Of a DNA stretch of 64,000 nt, positions 1-8,281 are shown piece after piece; position 1 is the first letter of the stretch; the number at the start of each line of letters is the position of its first letter. The DNA comes from Selenomonadaceae bacterium. Lineage in GTDB: Bacteria; Bacillota; Negativicutes; Selenomonadales; Selenomonadaceae. The stretch spans positions 21,594 through 85,593 of the forward strand of contig JAILRS010000023.1 in the NCBI GenBank assembly GCA_024698045.1. Reading direction: 5' to 3'. The notes under the pieces were generated by a model. That model ran no database searches, was not told the DNA's origin, and was given only the letters and a program-made list of their open reading frames with translations. The translations under genes and the position numbers were made by a program.

Positions 1-21
1 TTCTACTTGTTCAAATGTCAT
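1..21 (-). CDS. 5' end of a gene downstream of speD (partial)
   Basis: Only the first seven codons (reading M-T-F-E-Q-V-E) lie in the window. The ATG is at 19-21 on the minus strand, and a GGAGG stands about 14 nt upstream, between it and the speD stop. The position directly after speD suggests a co-transcribed gene. speE often follows speD in Firmicutes, but seven residues are too few to name the product. Confidence 0.4.
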
Positions 22-45
22 TTCAGAAGTAATTTCCTCCGTGAT

Positions 46-483
46 TTATTTATTGTTGCGCAGTCCTTCGCTTATCACGCCGACAACTTTGTTTCTTACT
101 CTTCTCAACGGCGCTACTCTTACTTTTATCTTCGGTTTTATTTCTTTGTCTAATCCGAAATCGCCCCGTTTCAAGAACGTTGACTTTATCTTATCCGGCT
201 TGAAATATTTCCTTATCGCTTTGGCTATTTCTTCAGGCTCCTCCGAATCCGTACACGTGAATATATCTGCCGCTACATATTTTAATTCGCTGTACACATG
301 CAACGCTATATGACCTTCGGAAAAAGCTCCTATCACGGCGCAATGATTTTCGTCTATGTTTTCGGCATACAAGTCCGGCTCGTAGCCTACAACACCTCTC
401 AACGTATTTTTTATCCCCTCAATGTCTTTTAATCTTTCGCAGTTATACATGTCCAATGTCAGCTGTCGTGCAAGTATCTTCAT
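46..483 (-). CDS. speD: S-adenosylmethionine decarboxylase-like protein lacking the pyruvoyl serine
   Basis: This 145-residue protein aligns with the short bacterial AdoMet decarboxylases (SpeD/SpeH), which make decarboxylated SAM for spermidine synthesis. Those enzymes cleave themselves at a serine in an E-S-H motif, which becomes the pyruvoyl cofactor. Here the motif reads E56-G57-H58 (codons GAA GGT CAT). The other landmarks keep family spacing: H62 is five residues on (H68 in the Thermotoga enzyme) and C77 twenty residues on (C83), in the segment ADIFTC. The serine-to-glycine change is therefore positional, not an alignment slip. The nearest serine is S55, two residues earlier. The product may be an unprocessed regulator, or may use another cleavage site. 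The start ATG has no SD of its own; a tiny ORF ends just upstream (487-513). Confidence 0.8.
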   Translation of the reverse strand: MKILARQLTLDMYNCERLKDIEGIKNTLRGVVGYEPDLYAENIDENHCAVIGAFSEGHIALHVYSELKYVAADIFTCTDSEEPEEIAKAIRKYFKPDKIKSTFLKRGDFGLDKEIKPKIKVRVAPLRRVRNKVVGVISEGLRNNK

Positions 484-486
484 TAT

Positions 487-526
487 TTACGGCGCAGAAT
501 TTTTTCCGCGCACTCACTTCCTTTCT
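487..526 (-). promoter_or_regulatory. speD leader with an eight-codon upstream ORF and hairpin
   Basis: Reading on the minus strand, GAAAGGAAGTGA (525-514) is followed directly by a GTG that opens an eight-codon ORF (M-R-G-K-N-S-A-P) stopping with TAA at 489-487. The speD ATG follows after three more bases, in the same frame. The AGGA lies 5 nt from the GTG, good spacing, while no SD precedes the speD ATG itself, so speD translation looks coupled to the small ORF. The ORF overlaps a hairpin (GCGCGG pairing with CTGCGC across an A/T-rich loop). The same 13-nt block AGAAAGGAAGTGA occurs upstream of sigH. Confidence 0.5.
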
Positions 527-651
527 AACTCTTATAAGTCCTTCAACAATGATGATACTACTATAAATTTCTGCTTTTGTATATAGACTTTTGATTTAAA
601 TGCAAGCGCCGCCGCCAGCTCCTATTTAATCAGCTTTTAATCGTACATGCC

Positions 652-680
652 TTGACAAAAATAAAAGGCTGCAATATTAT
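652..680 (+). promoter_or_regulatory. Sigma-A-type promoter for the giant secreted protein
   Basis: TTGACA (652-657), a 17-nt spacer and TATTAT (675-680) form a near-consensus housekeeping promoter. The expected start site is near 687, which leaves a leader of about 390 nt before the ATG at 1076. Confidence 0.7.
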
Positions 681-686
681 TCGTGG

Positions 687-1075
687 CGACGATTCGGGCG
701 TTTGGTGGACGTCTAATCGCTTAGATGGGGATTTGTTTGCGGTTGGGGAACCGTAAGCATTTCATTTGCTGTGGCGTTGCAACTGGACTAATCGTGTAGG
801 GATTCAGTGCCAACGCTATTTTGACTTATGGATTCTTCGTTTAAAAGGGGTTCGATTTATTCAGGCTCGCTTTCATTGCGAGCGGTATCCAATGGTCTTC
901 ACCGTTTGATACCCTCTCGAAGGGTTGCGACAAACAACCTTTGCAACTTGCATAAATGGTTTTGTCAACGTTATTTATCGCGGCCGTTAGAAAATTGGCG
1001 AGCCGAAATCCAATCTTTTTTTGACAGAGTCGTGACCCCCAAAAGGCGCGACTGAAGAAAGGGAGTTTTAACAGT
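687..1075 (+). other. Long 5' leader with hairpins; no convincing gene
   Basis: Between the promoter and the giant gene lie about 390 nt without a supported ORF. Local inverted repeats are visible: GCTCGC/GCGAGC near 868-886, ACCCT/AGGGT near 910-924 and GTTGC/GCAAC just downstream. One frame is open on both sides of a single TAA at 754-756 and reads tryptophan-rich, which might be a decayed coding remnant. The gene's SD (AAAGGGAG) sits about 10 nt before the ATG. The stretch 514-651 holds only the speD upstream region. Confidence 0.4.
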
Positions 1076-4000
1076 ATGATCGATTCTTTCGTTTTTGATT
1101 TACAATTGTTCGCAGGTAGTAAGGACATAGCCTACGCCACCATAAAGACTGCTGGCAGTGATACCATATCCGCGGGCGATTACGTTTGGTCTGATGGCGA
1201 AACAGTAATTGCTAATAGTTTGGTTGACATAGCCGGCGACAGCAATGCATCTGTGTACGCATCAGTTGCAGGGATACAATACATTGCGGGGGCTAGTTCG
1301 ACGATTGATGTCAATGGTGTCACCAACGTTCAGGAAGTAAGTTTGACAGCAGCTAACGTCTCGCTCAGCATTGGGGCAGACGCAGACGGTTTTGATGTTT
1401 ACCTTGCCACGCTCGGAAGCGGCAGCGTAGGTACAATCACTGTGGGCGACGACGTTTACCAATACCAAAAAGTAACCAACAATAGTTCTACCGATACCGC
1501 TGATTTGTTTGTGGAAGAAAACGGTGGGGTTACAGCATTTAACTTCTTGGAAAACGGCGACGCTTTGCTTATGAACGAGGCTGGTTCAACACTCCTTTGG
1601 AATGGACTTTTGAATTACGAACGCTCAAATGGAAGCACAGTAGAACTCAACGAGGTCTTTTCTATCATATCTGAAGATGAGGCGAACGACGATCTTTGGA
1701 TTACTTTGAATGATAAATCCGCAGACGAATTCATTGTTTCCGGTCTTACGGCAGATGAGGCAGTCGCGCTCGGTGGCGCCAGCACGATTAAGGAAATTCC
1801 TGATTATCCTTCCTTCGGAGTTGAAACTGCTAATACCGGGGCGTCGGTTGCTGTTGCCTTTGATGTATATAATACGCTTTTCGGTTCTGCTACGATTGAA
1901 GGTGCCAAAGTAAACATCTACGGCGTAAGCTATGCCATTACGGTTAACGGTTCCGAAGTGAACATTATTGGCGGCGAAAGCAATGTCAATAAATTCACCT
2001 ATAATGCACTCAAAGACAGTCACGTCATTGAACTGGGACTCGGCGACGGTACAAGCGTTGTTTCTGCCGGTGCAGCCTCTTCTATTGTAATCGGGGGAAT
2101 GAGCACATCAGTCGGCGGCGATGGCACGATATATATCGGCAGCGAATCCTTCAGATCCAATGCCCAAAATAATCTCACCTTTACGGTTGAGAAGGGTAGT
2201 ATTGCCACGGCAGTTGACTATCTTGACCAGGGCGAAACGATTTTTGCAAGCGATATCAGCGACTTCATTTCCGTTAACGGTCAGTCTTTCGTGATAAGTG
2301 GCGACGACGACGGTGCAATAATTGGCGGCGGCAAACATGGTAAAGGTGTCAGCTTGTTGGCAGGTATCGGCGGCGATGATGTTGTCATCAAGGGTATTGG
2401 TGGCGCAAACGAAGTCCAAACCGATAAAGAAGGCAGCTTCACTTTTGCTATCGACGGCAACAGCGCGGTAACTTATACAATCGAAGACGACAGCGCAGTA
2501 ACATTCGTAGTGGACAACTACGGAGCAGTTACGAATATCGGAAGTCTCGATGCAGACGGTGCTGTAGTTGTAGAGGGCGACGTTAGTGTTAAAGTTAACG
2601 ACGAAGATATCGCAATCACGGGCGCAAGCAGTGTTTCAATCTTCGGCGGCGTAAGCGGCGCAAGTGTAACTTCGATTGAATTGTCGGGCGGCTCAAGTGT
2701 AGAGATTACCGAAATCGGCAGTGCACAATCGGTCGTTGCTGCAGACGGTACATTCACATTCGCTACAGGCGATGAATTTGCAGTTGAAGGTTCTGCTGTC
2801 TTTGAAATGAGTGGCAACGAAGTTGCGTCAGTAAGCGGACTTAGCGCAACAGATGCAATTGCTGCCGAGAGTGACATATTCAGTGACCTCAGCGTCAACG
2901 GACAAACCGTAAAAATCGAAGGCGACAAAGACTCTTTGACACTCTATGGCAACAGCGGCGAAAATGGTATCAGCAAGATAACCGGTGTAGGTGGCGGCTC
3001 CACAAGTACAGTCACAGTCACCAATGCCGCAGGCGCAAGCTCGATTGAAACCAATACAGACGGCACATTTGTAATCGCCAAGAAGACATTCAAAGTTGCG
3101 GGCGACAGCAACGTAGAATTTGTCTTGGATGAAGACGGCGCAGTCACCGGCATTAATGGTGTTGATTCGATTGGCGCAAGTATCAGCGGCGCGATTAACG
3201 GCATAGAAATCAACGGCGCATCTTTGGCTATCAGCAATGTAGACGAAAGCGGATTGACCTATGTCTACGGCGGCGAAAGCAGCGCAACGATTGGCGGCGT
3301 AGCGGCTTCGGGCAGCTCTGTAGCCTCTATCACAGCAGTTGCGGGCGCAAACGTTATAAACATTACCGGTAGCGGCGAATACGTATCCCCGCACGCCTCA
3401 ATTCCTGTCACTGTTGGTTTGGCTGACGATGATGACGGCATCAACTTCATCATCAACGCCGCAGACGGAAACTTATCAATCACGAGCTTTGGTGTCGGCG
3501 ACAGCTTGACGTCTAACATATTTGATGTAGCACTTGTTGCCGGCGGCAGCAGTGAGATAGAGAACCTGAGTGTTACGAACGACGAATCCGGCGTAGTATT
3601 GACCAACACCGACAACGGCTTTGTCTTGGCTGATGTAGCAAACGGCGCCATGGTAGCCAGCGGAAGCGGCACATTGACCGTTGTAACCGAAGAACTTGGC
3701 GAAGATGAATTCAAAATCTTAGACGGCAACGATGGCAGTGCAGGCTTGACATTCATTGGCGGTGCAAGTGGTACCAATGTTGAATTGGTCATGGAAGACG
3801 GCAAATTCACGAAAGTCGCTTCCCTCGGCGAAAGTGCCACACTTAAAGGCGCACTCAATGATTTAAAATCAATCAACGGCTTATCGGTATCCATCATCGA
3901 CAAGGATGACAGTTTTGCAGTAGTCGGCGGCACTTCAAGCAGCCTGAGCAAAATTATTGACGTAACCGGCAATGCAACTCTTGCAAATGTCCAAGGTGCT

Positions 4001-7000
4001 ACGGAAGTAGTAATCGACCTCGCAGGCGACTTCACATTCTCTGATGGCGCAGTAATTGGAATCAGCGGCGTCGACAATGCAACCTTCACGCTTGACGGCA
4101 GCGTCAAGGGCAAGGCAACAGGCGTAAGCGGAATCAGCAACACTGATACCTTCATCGACGGATTCATAGATAATTCCGCTGACGGAGCATATGCCGAAGT
4201 ACAGTCCACCTTGGCAGCAGCAGGCTTTACGGTTAACGGCGAAAGCGTAGACATCACAGGCGACGACGGCACATTGAAACTCTACGGCGGCGCAGGTGCC
4301 AGCGGCATAGGCGCGATTGCAGGTGTCGGCGGAGCAAGTGCAGGTACCGTAACGATTAGTGATGCCGGCAGTGCACAGGCAATATTGACAGATAAAGAAG
4401 GCACATTTGTCATTGCAGGCCAAAGCTTCACTACAGACGACACCGAAGTAGCATTCGGCTTGAGCAATGGCGCAGTTAACAGCGTAGCAATGTTGGAAGG
4501 CTCTTTGACTGCTGACAATGCGGTATTGACCGGTGAAGGATTCAGTGTCAACGGCAAATCCGTAGCAATCAGCGGTGACGAAGGCGATTTGACGGTACTC
4601 GGCAGCGACAGCAGCATCGAAGCAATCTACGGCGTCGGCGCGGCAAGCGGCACGGTTTCGGTTGACAACAGCGCAATGGGCGCAACGGAAATCGTAACGG
4701 ATGTCCAGAACGGCACATTTGTCTTCGCAAGCGGTCAGAGCTTCACGCAGGCACTCAGCGACAGCGCGGCCGTAACATACACGATGGACGATGACTCTAG
4801 TGTTACTGCAATCAACGGTATAAGCAGCGGCACATTGACGATGAGCAGTAAAGCCAGCATTGTTGCTGTTGACATAAACGGCAAAGAATTCAGAGTTGAA
4901 AATCCCAAAGAAACAACGTTGACATTTGTTGACGGCGAAATTACTGCAGTCGGTACAATCGCGTCCGGCGAATTAGTCTACGGACTCGAAAATGCAAGTG
5001 TAACGGCAGAAGGTACTATCAGTGTCAACGGCAAGTATTTCGACGTAAAAGACGACGATTCTTCTTATGGCTTGCTTGTAAAAGACAGCGTAGTAACGGC
5101 TTTGTATGATGTCACGGGCGGCACCGATGATTATGCTGTTATCAAAGGCGTTTCGAGCATGACAATTACCGCTGACGCTGACGGTCTGTTCGCAATCGGC
5201 GGCGAAAGCTACACCATTACCGACGACAATAACGAGTTCGAAATGGTAACGGACGCGGATGGTAAACTTAGCTCTATCAGCAGCTTGTCCGGCTCGATTG
5301 TCATCGAAGACGGCACAGGCACATTCACAATCAACGATCAGTCCTTGGAAATCAGCAACGGAAGCAGTGCTGCTGTAACCGTAACGACCGACGGCACGAA
5401 GATAACCGCAATCGATGGTTTGGTAGACGGCGCAGTCTTGGAGGGTGACTTCTCCTCGGCAGCATTGACTACGGAAGGCAACGGCACATTCACAATCAAC
5501 GACAATACTTATGAATTGACCAACGACTCGGACGGAATTGTCGTAACCAATGCAGGCGAAAGCGGAATCGGCAAGGTCACTGATTTGGATGACGATGCCA
5601 ACTTGACGATAACCGAAAGCGGCACATATTCGGTCAACACCGATCCTTCGGTTCTTGATGTCAAAGAAGGTCAGATTATAACCGGTATCAACGATGGCGC
5701 AGCTGCATACATCTATGAAAATACACAACTCGTTCGCAAGGGTACGTCGATGGAACAACTTGAAGAGTTGGTAGGAATTTCCACCGAAGGATTCTCGGCA
5801 GTAGGCGACGGCAGTGTATTGGGAATGTCCGCAATGACGGAAATCATCAACAGCGCGGCAAGTGCCGGCGGAGAATTCGCATACGGCGGCGTCAGCTACA
5901 ATATGAACGACGACTTGACTTTCTCGATTACCAATGACGGTAACGTAGAGCAAGTAGTTGACCTGAGCGACTACGAAGGCGCGAAGAAAGTCGACATGTA
6001 CGAAGGCGATCAAACTGTAGTATTTGGCGACGAAGAACAGAATGTAGCGCATGTCACGGATAAGGCGACCGGCGAGAAAGAAATCGAATTGGGCGATGCC
6101 GGTGACTTGGTAGTAATGGATGCCGACGGCGCAAGCGTCACGGGCGCGAATGTAATCGGCGGCAAAGGCAACGACACCGTAATAGTCCGCGGCGACGCAG
6201 AAACCACGATTGACATGTCCGAAGGCGGCGAAGATCTCATCATCACCTACGCGGCGGCGAATGCAGATGTATCTGTCACGGGTTACGAAGCCAGCACGGG
6301 CGCGGCAATCAGATTCGACGAACTGGGCGAAACTGATATAGCGAAAGCATATGCCGACGGCACTCTCGAATTTGAAGACGGCAAAGTAAAAGTAGTAAAC
6401 GGCGACAACAGCTCCACGATTGATGTCGGCTCTGAAGACAACGTAACAAAAGTCAACGTTAAGAGCTATGGCGAAAGTGCCGCAGTACAAACTGTAGTAT
6501 TCACGTCTAGCGAAGGCGGCGCAACCGTAGACGAATCCGAAAACACAGATGATTTGTTGATAATCGGCAACCGCAACGACGCAAGCGCATTCGGCTCGAA
6601 ATTGAACAGCGGCAGCGGCGACGATACGGTCTACGCAGGCGGCAATGATTCGGTGAACGCAGGCGCAGGCGACAACACGATAGTCCTTGGCATAACGGAA
6701 AATCGCGACGGTGCGTTAATCGAATTGGCCAGCGGCAACAACACCATCAGCAATTTGATAAGCGGCACAGATGCACTGCAGTTTGCACCTAAAGATATAA
6801 CCAACGCAGTCGTAGACGAAAATGGTAACCTCGTACTCGAAAGCGATGAATACACAGCGGTAATCTCCGGCGCATCGGTTGGCGAAAACGGTTACACTGA
6901 ACAGCTCATCAAAGATTCTGAAACCGGCGAAGTAGATTACATCGCATTCGGCACCCAGAGCGGCACAATCAAAGTCGACGAAGACGCCGATACGAACATC

Positions 7001-8083
7001 TTCTACGGCAACGATTCAACTCTTGACTTCAGCGACGTTGATGACGATATAGTAGTTGACCTTGATAAAGATTACAGCAACAAGATTGGCACCAAAGATA
7101 TCGCGGTTGCAGGTACCTTCAGCGAGATTGTTGCAGGCAGCGGCCAAGCAATCATCAAAGGTAACGATGGCGACGACGCTGTGCAAGCAGGCCAAGGCCG
7201 CGGATTCTTCTATGGCGCAGGCGGCGACAACACCATGACCGGCTACCAAGGCGATGACAAAGAACAAGGCAGCGCGTTCTTCGTCCTGAGCAGCAACGAC
7301 GGCGCAACGAACACCGTAACGAACATGGAATTCGCAGACAGCACGAATATCGGCACGACTGCAGATGAAATCATTGTTCAAGTCAACGACGCCAATATCG
7401 AAAATGTTGAAGTCGACGAAGACGGCAATGTCTCGTTCAATGTAGTAGGCAAGAAAGACGGCGTAACCGAAAGCGTAGTAGTCGAAGATGCAGCAGGTAA
7501 AGATATCATTGTTGACGGCGTAGTCGCACAGGTCAACGATACCGAATTGACATTCGACGGCGAAGCAGACTTCTATCGTGCGACGGGCAGCAATGCAACA
7601 GTCACTGTAGCGGAAAGCCTTACCTCGGCAGTTGTCTGGCTCGAAGAAGAAGCAACCGGCAAGACCTTCAGCGGAGATATTGCGGTAATCGACGCAACGA
7701 ACAGCAGCGCGAAGGCAGAGTTGGCAGGTAACAGCGGTGACAATGAAATCTATGCAGGTACCGGCGACACGAGCTTGTGGGGCGGCAGCGGCGGCAACGA
7801 TCTCCTCTACGGCAACACCGGCGCAGACAGCTTCTACTATGGTATCGGCAACGGCAACGACACTGTTAGCGGCATGACCGACGGCGATGTAGTTGTCCTC
7901 TTCGACATGACTCTTGACGATATCGCTTCCACCACCACAGAAAATAATGTTGTTGTTAACTTCAAGGACGGCAGCTCCCTCACGATTAACGACGATGACA
8001 AAGATGTCAGCTTCAAAGTTACCGGCAGCAGCGGCGAAGGCACTTGGAAACTCGACGAGAATCGTGAATTCACAGAAGCTTAA
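1076..8083 (+). CDS. Giant acidic repeat protein with RTX-like motifs, probable type I secreted surface protein
   Basis: The product is 2335 residues, rich in Gly, Ser, Asp, Ala and Val, with no cysteine that I could find. It begins with the motif FVFDLQLFAG and has no Sec signal. Residues of roughly 280-1490 carry degenerate repeats of about 105 residues; each opens with a V/I-N-G-x-S/T segment followed by an I-x-G-D-type strand. The last third has glycine/aspartate turns like RTX calcium-binding nonapeptides, for example around residue 1695 (GGKGNDTV), 1845 (SGSGDDTVYAGG), 2029 and 2218-2268. A short D/K/E-rich tail follows. This layout fits a type I secreted adhesin or matrix protein, and a type I exporter operon lies at 33-39 kb. 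Its actual binding function cannot be read from the sequence. It has its own promoter and terminator. Confidence 0.8.
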   Translation: MIDSFVFDLQLFAGSKDIAYATIKTAGSDTISAGDYVWSDGETVIANSLVDIAGDSNASVYASVAGIQYIAGASSTIDVNGVTNVQEVSLTAANVSLSIGADADGFDVYLATLGSGSVGTITVGDDVYQYQKVTNNSSTDTADLFVEENGGVTAFNFLENGDALLMNEAGSTLLWNGLLNYERSNGSTVELNEVFSIISEDEANDDLWITLNDKSADEFIVSGLTADEAVALGGASTIKEIPDYPSFGVETANTGASVAVAFDVYNTLFGSATIEGAKVNIYGVSYAITVNGSEVNIIGGESNVNKFTYNALKDSHVIELGLGDGTSVVSAGAASSIVIGGMSTSVGGDGTIYIGSESFRSNAQNNLTFTVEKGSIATAVDYLDQGETIFASDISDFISVNGQSFVISGDDDGAIIGGGKHGKGVSLLAGIGGDDVVIKGIGGANEVQTDKEGSFTFAIDGNSAVTYTIEDDSAVTFVVDNYGAVTNIGSLDADGAVVVEGDVSVKVNDEDIAITGASSVSIFGGVSGASVTSIELSGGSSVEITEIGSAQSVVAADGTFTFATGDEFAVEGSAVFEMSGNEVASVSGLSATDAIAAESDIFSDLSVNGQTVKIEGDKDSLTLYGNSGENGISKITGVGGGSTSTVTVTNAAGASSIETNTDGTFVIAKKTFKVAGDSNVEFVLDEDGAVTGINGVDSIGASISGAINGIEINGASLAISNVDESGLTYVYGGESSATIGGVAASGSSVASITAVAGANVINITGSGEYVSPHASIPVTVGLADDDDGINFIINAADGNLSITSFGVGDSLTSNIFDVALVAGGSSEIENLSVTNDESGVVLTNTDNGFVLADVANGAMVASGSGTLTVVTEELGEDEFKILDGNDGSAGLTFIGGASGTNVELVMEDGKFTKVASLGESATLKGALNDLKSINGLSVSIIDKDDSFAVVGGTSSSLSKIIDVTGNATLANVQGATEVVIDLAGDFTFSDGAVIGISGVDNATFTLDGSVKGKATGVSGISNTDTFIDGFIDNSADGAYAEVQSTLAAAGFTVNGESVDITGDDGTLKLYGGAGASGIGAIAGVGGASAGTVTISDAGSAQAILTDKEGTFVIAGQSFTTDDTEVAFGLSNGAVNSVAMLEGSLTADNAVLTGEGFSVNGKSVAISGDEGDLTVLGSDSSIEAIYGVGAASGTVSVDNSAMGATEIVTDVQNGTFVFASGQSFTQALSDSAAVTYTMDDDSSVTAINGISSGTLTMSSKASIVAVDINGKEFRVENPKETTLTFVDGEITAVGTIASGELVYGLENASVTAEGTISVNGKYFDVKDDDSSYGLLVKDSVVTALYDVTGGTDDYAVIKGVSSMTITADADGLFAIGGESYTITDDNNEFEMVTDADGKLSSISSLSGSIVIEDGTGTFTINDQSLEISNGSSAAVTVTTDGTKITAIDGLVDGAVLEGDFSSAALTTEGNGTFTINDNTYELTNDSDGIVVTNAGESGIGKVTDLDDDANLTITESGTYSVNTDPSVLDVKEGQIITGINDGAAAYIYENTQLVRKGTSMEQLEELVGISTEGFSAVGDGSVLGMSAMTEIINSAASAGGEFAYGGVSYNMNDDLTFSITNDGNVEQVVDLSDYEGAKKVDMYEGDQTVVFGDEEQNVAHVTDKATGEKEIELGDAGDLVVMDADGASVTGANVIGGKGNDTVIVRGDAETTIDMSEGGEDLIITYAAANADVSVTGYEASTGAAIRFDELGETDIAKAYADGTLEFEDGKVKVVNGDNSSTIDVGSEDNVTKVNVKSYGESAAVQTVVFTSSEGGATVDESENTDDLLIIGNRNDASAFGSKLNSGSGDDTVYAGGNDSVNAGAGDNTIVLGITENRDGALIELASGNNTISNLISGTDALQFAPKDITNAVVDENGNLVLESDEYTAVISGASVGENGYTEQLIKDSETGEVDYIAFGTQSGTIKVDEDADTNIFYGNDSTLDFSDVDDDIVVDLDKDYSNKIGTKDIAVAGTFSEIVAGSGQAIIKGNDGDDAVQAGQGRGFFYGAGGDNTMTGYQGDDKEQGSAFFVLSSNDGATNTVTNMEFADSTNIGTTADEIIVQVNDANIENVEVDEDGNVSFNVVGKKDGVTESVVVEDAAGKDIIVDGVVAQVNDTELTFDGEADFYRATGSNATVTVAESLTSAVVWLEEEATGKTFSGDIAVIDATNSSAKAELAGNSGDNEIYAGTGDTSLWGGSGGNDLLYGNTGADSFYYGIGNGNDTVSGMTDGDVVVLFDMTLDDIASTTTENNVVVNFKDGSSLTINDDDKDVSFKVTGSSGEGTWKLDENREFTEA
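1921..5560 (+). repeat. Degenerate tandem repeats of about 105 residues inside the giant protein
   Basis: Units start near 1930, 2275, 2590, 2892, 3208, 3871, 4232, 4545, 4877, 5020, 5331 and 5497. Each begins with a V/I-N-G or V/I-N-D segment, followed by strands ending in L-Y-G-G-like turns. Most spacings are 300-330 nt; shorter and longer gaps suggest half units or unrecognised units. Units are diverged at DNA level, so this is an old array. Confidence 0.6.
7729..7881 (+). repeat. C-terminal RTX-like Gly/Asp nonapeptide cluster
   Basis: The coding sequence for residues about 2218-2268 contains consecutive G-x-G-x-D-like turns (GNSGDNEIYAG, GGSGGNDLLYG, GNTGADSFYYG, GNGNDTVSG). Such turns bind calcium in RTX proteins after type I export. 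They lie about 65-115 residues from the C-terminus, where type I substrates usually carry them. Confidence 0.65.
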
Positions 8084-8137
8084 TAGCAACCAACAGATAC
8101 GAACAGTAAAATAATTTGAACTGAATAAATAGTTCAG

Positions 8138-8170
8138 CCCTCGGCGGATAAAATTCCGTCGGGGGTTTTT
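8138..8170 (+). terminator. Rho-independent terminator after the giant gene
   Basis: The stem CCCTCGGCGGA/TCCGTCGGGGG (one G-T pair) around a TAAAAT loop is followed by five T. Confidence 0.85.
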
Positions 8171-8214
8171 ATATGTTTGGGAATAAAAATAACGATAAAC
8201 ACGCGCCGCGCTGA

Positions 8215-8243
8215 TTGACATTAAGATAAAGAAAAACTATAAT
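8215..8243 (+). promoter_or_regulatory. Consensus promoter for the carboxyltransferase gene
   Basis: TTGACA (8215-8220), a 17-nt spacer and TATAAT (8238-8243) match the housekeeping consensus exactly. The start codon lies 38 nt downstream behind GGGAGGG. Confidence 0.85.
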
Positions 8244-8281
8244 AAATTTAATCGTATTAATATTTTGGGAGGGTGTAATAT

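Noticed and set aside
828..1128. Two opposing ORFs of 75 and 95 codons in the giant gene's leader
   Set aside because: No SD at suitable spacing, no recognisable domain, and they overlap each other and the leader hairpins.
1625..8221. Long minus-strand open frames (up to 505 codons) inside the giant gene
   Set aside because: They mirror the Gly/Asp/Ser/Ala-rich codons of the plus strand, read as Cys/Ala/Arg-biased nonsense, and lack SDs and promoters.
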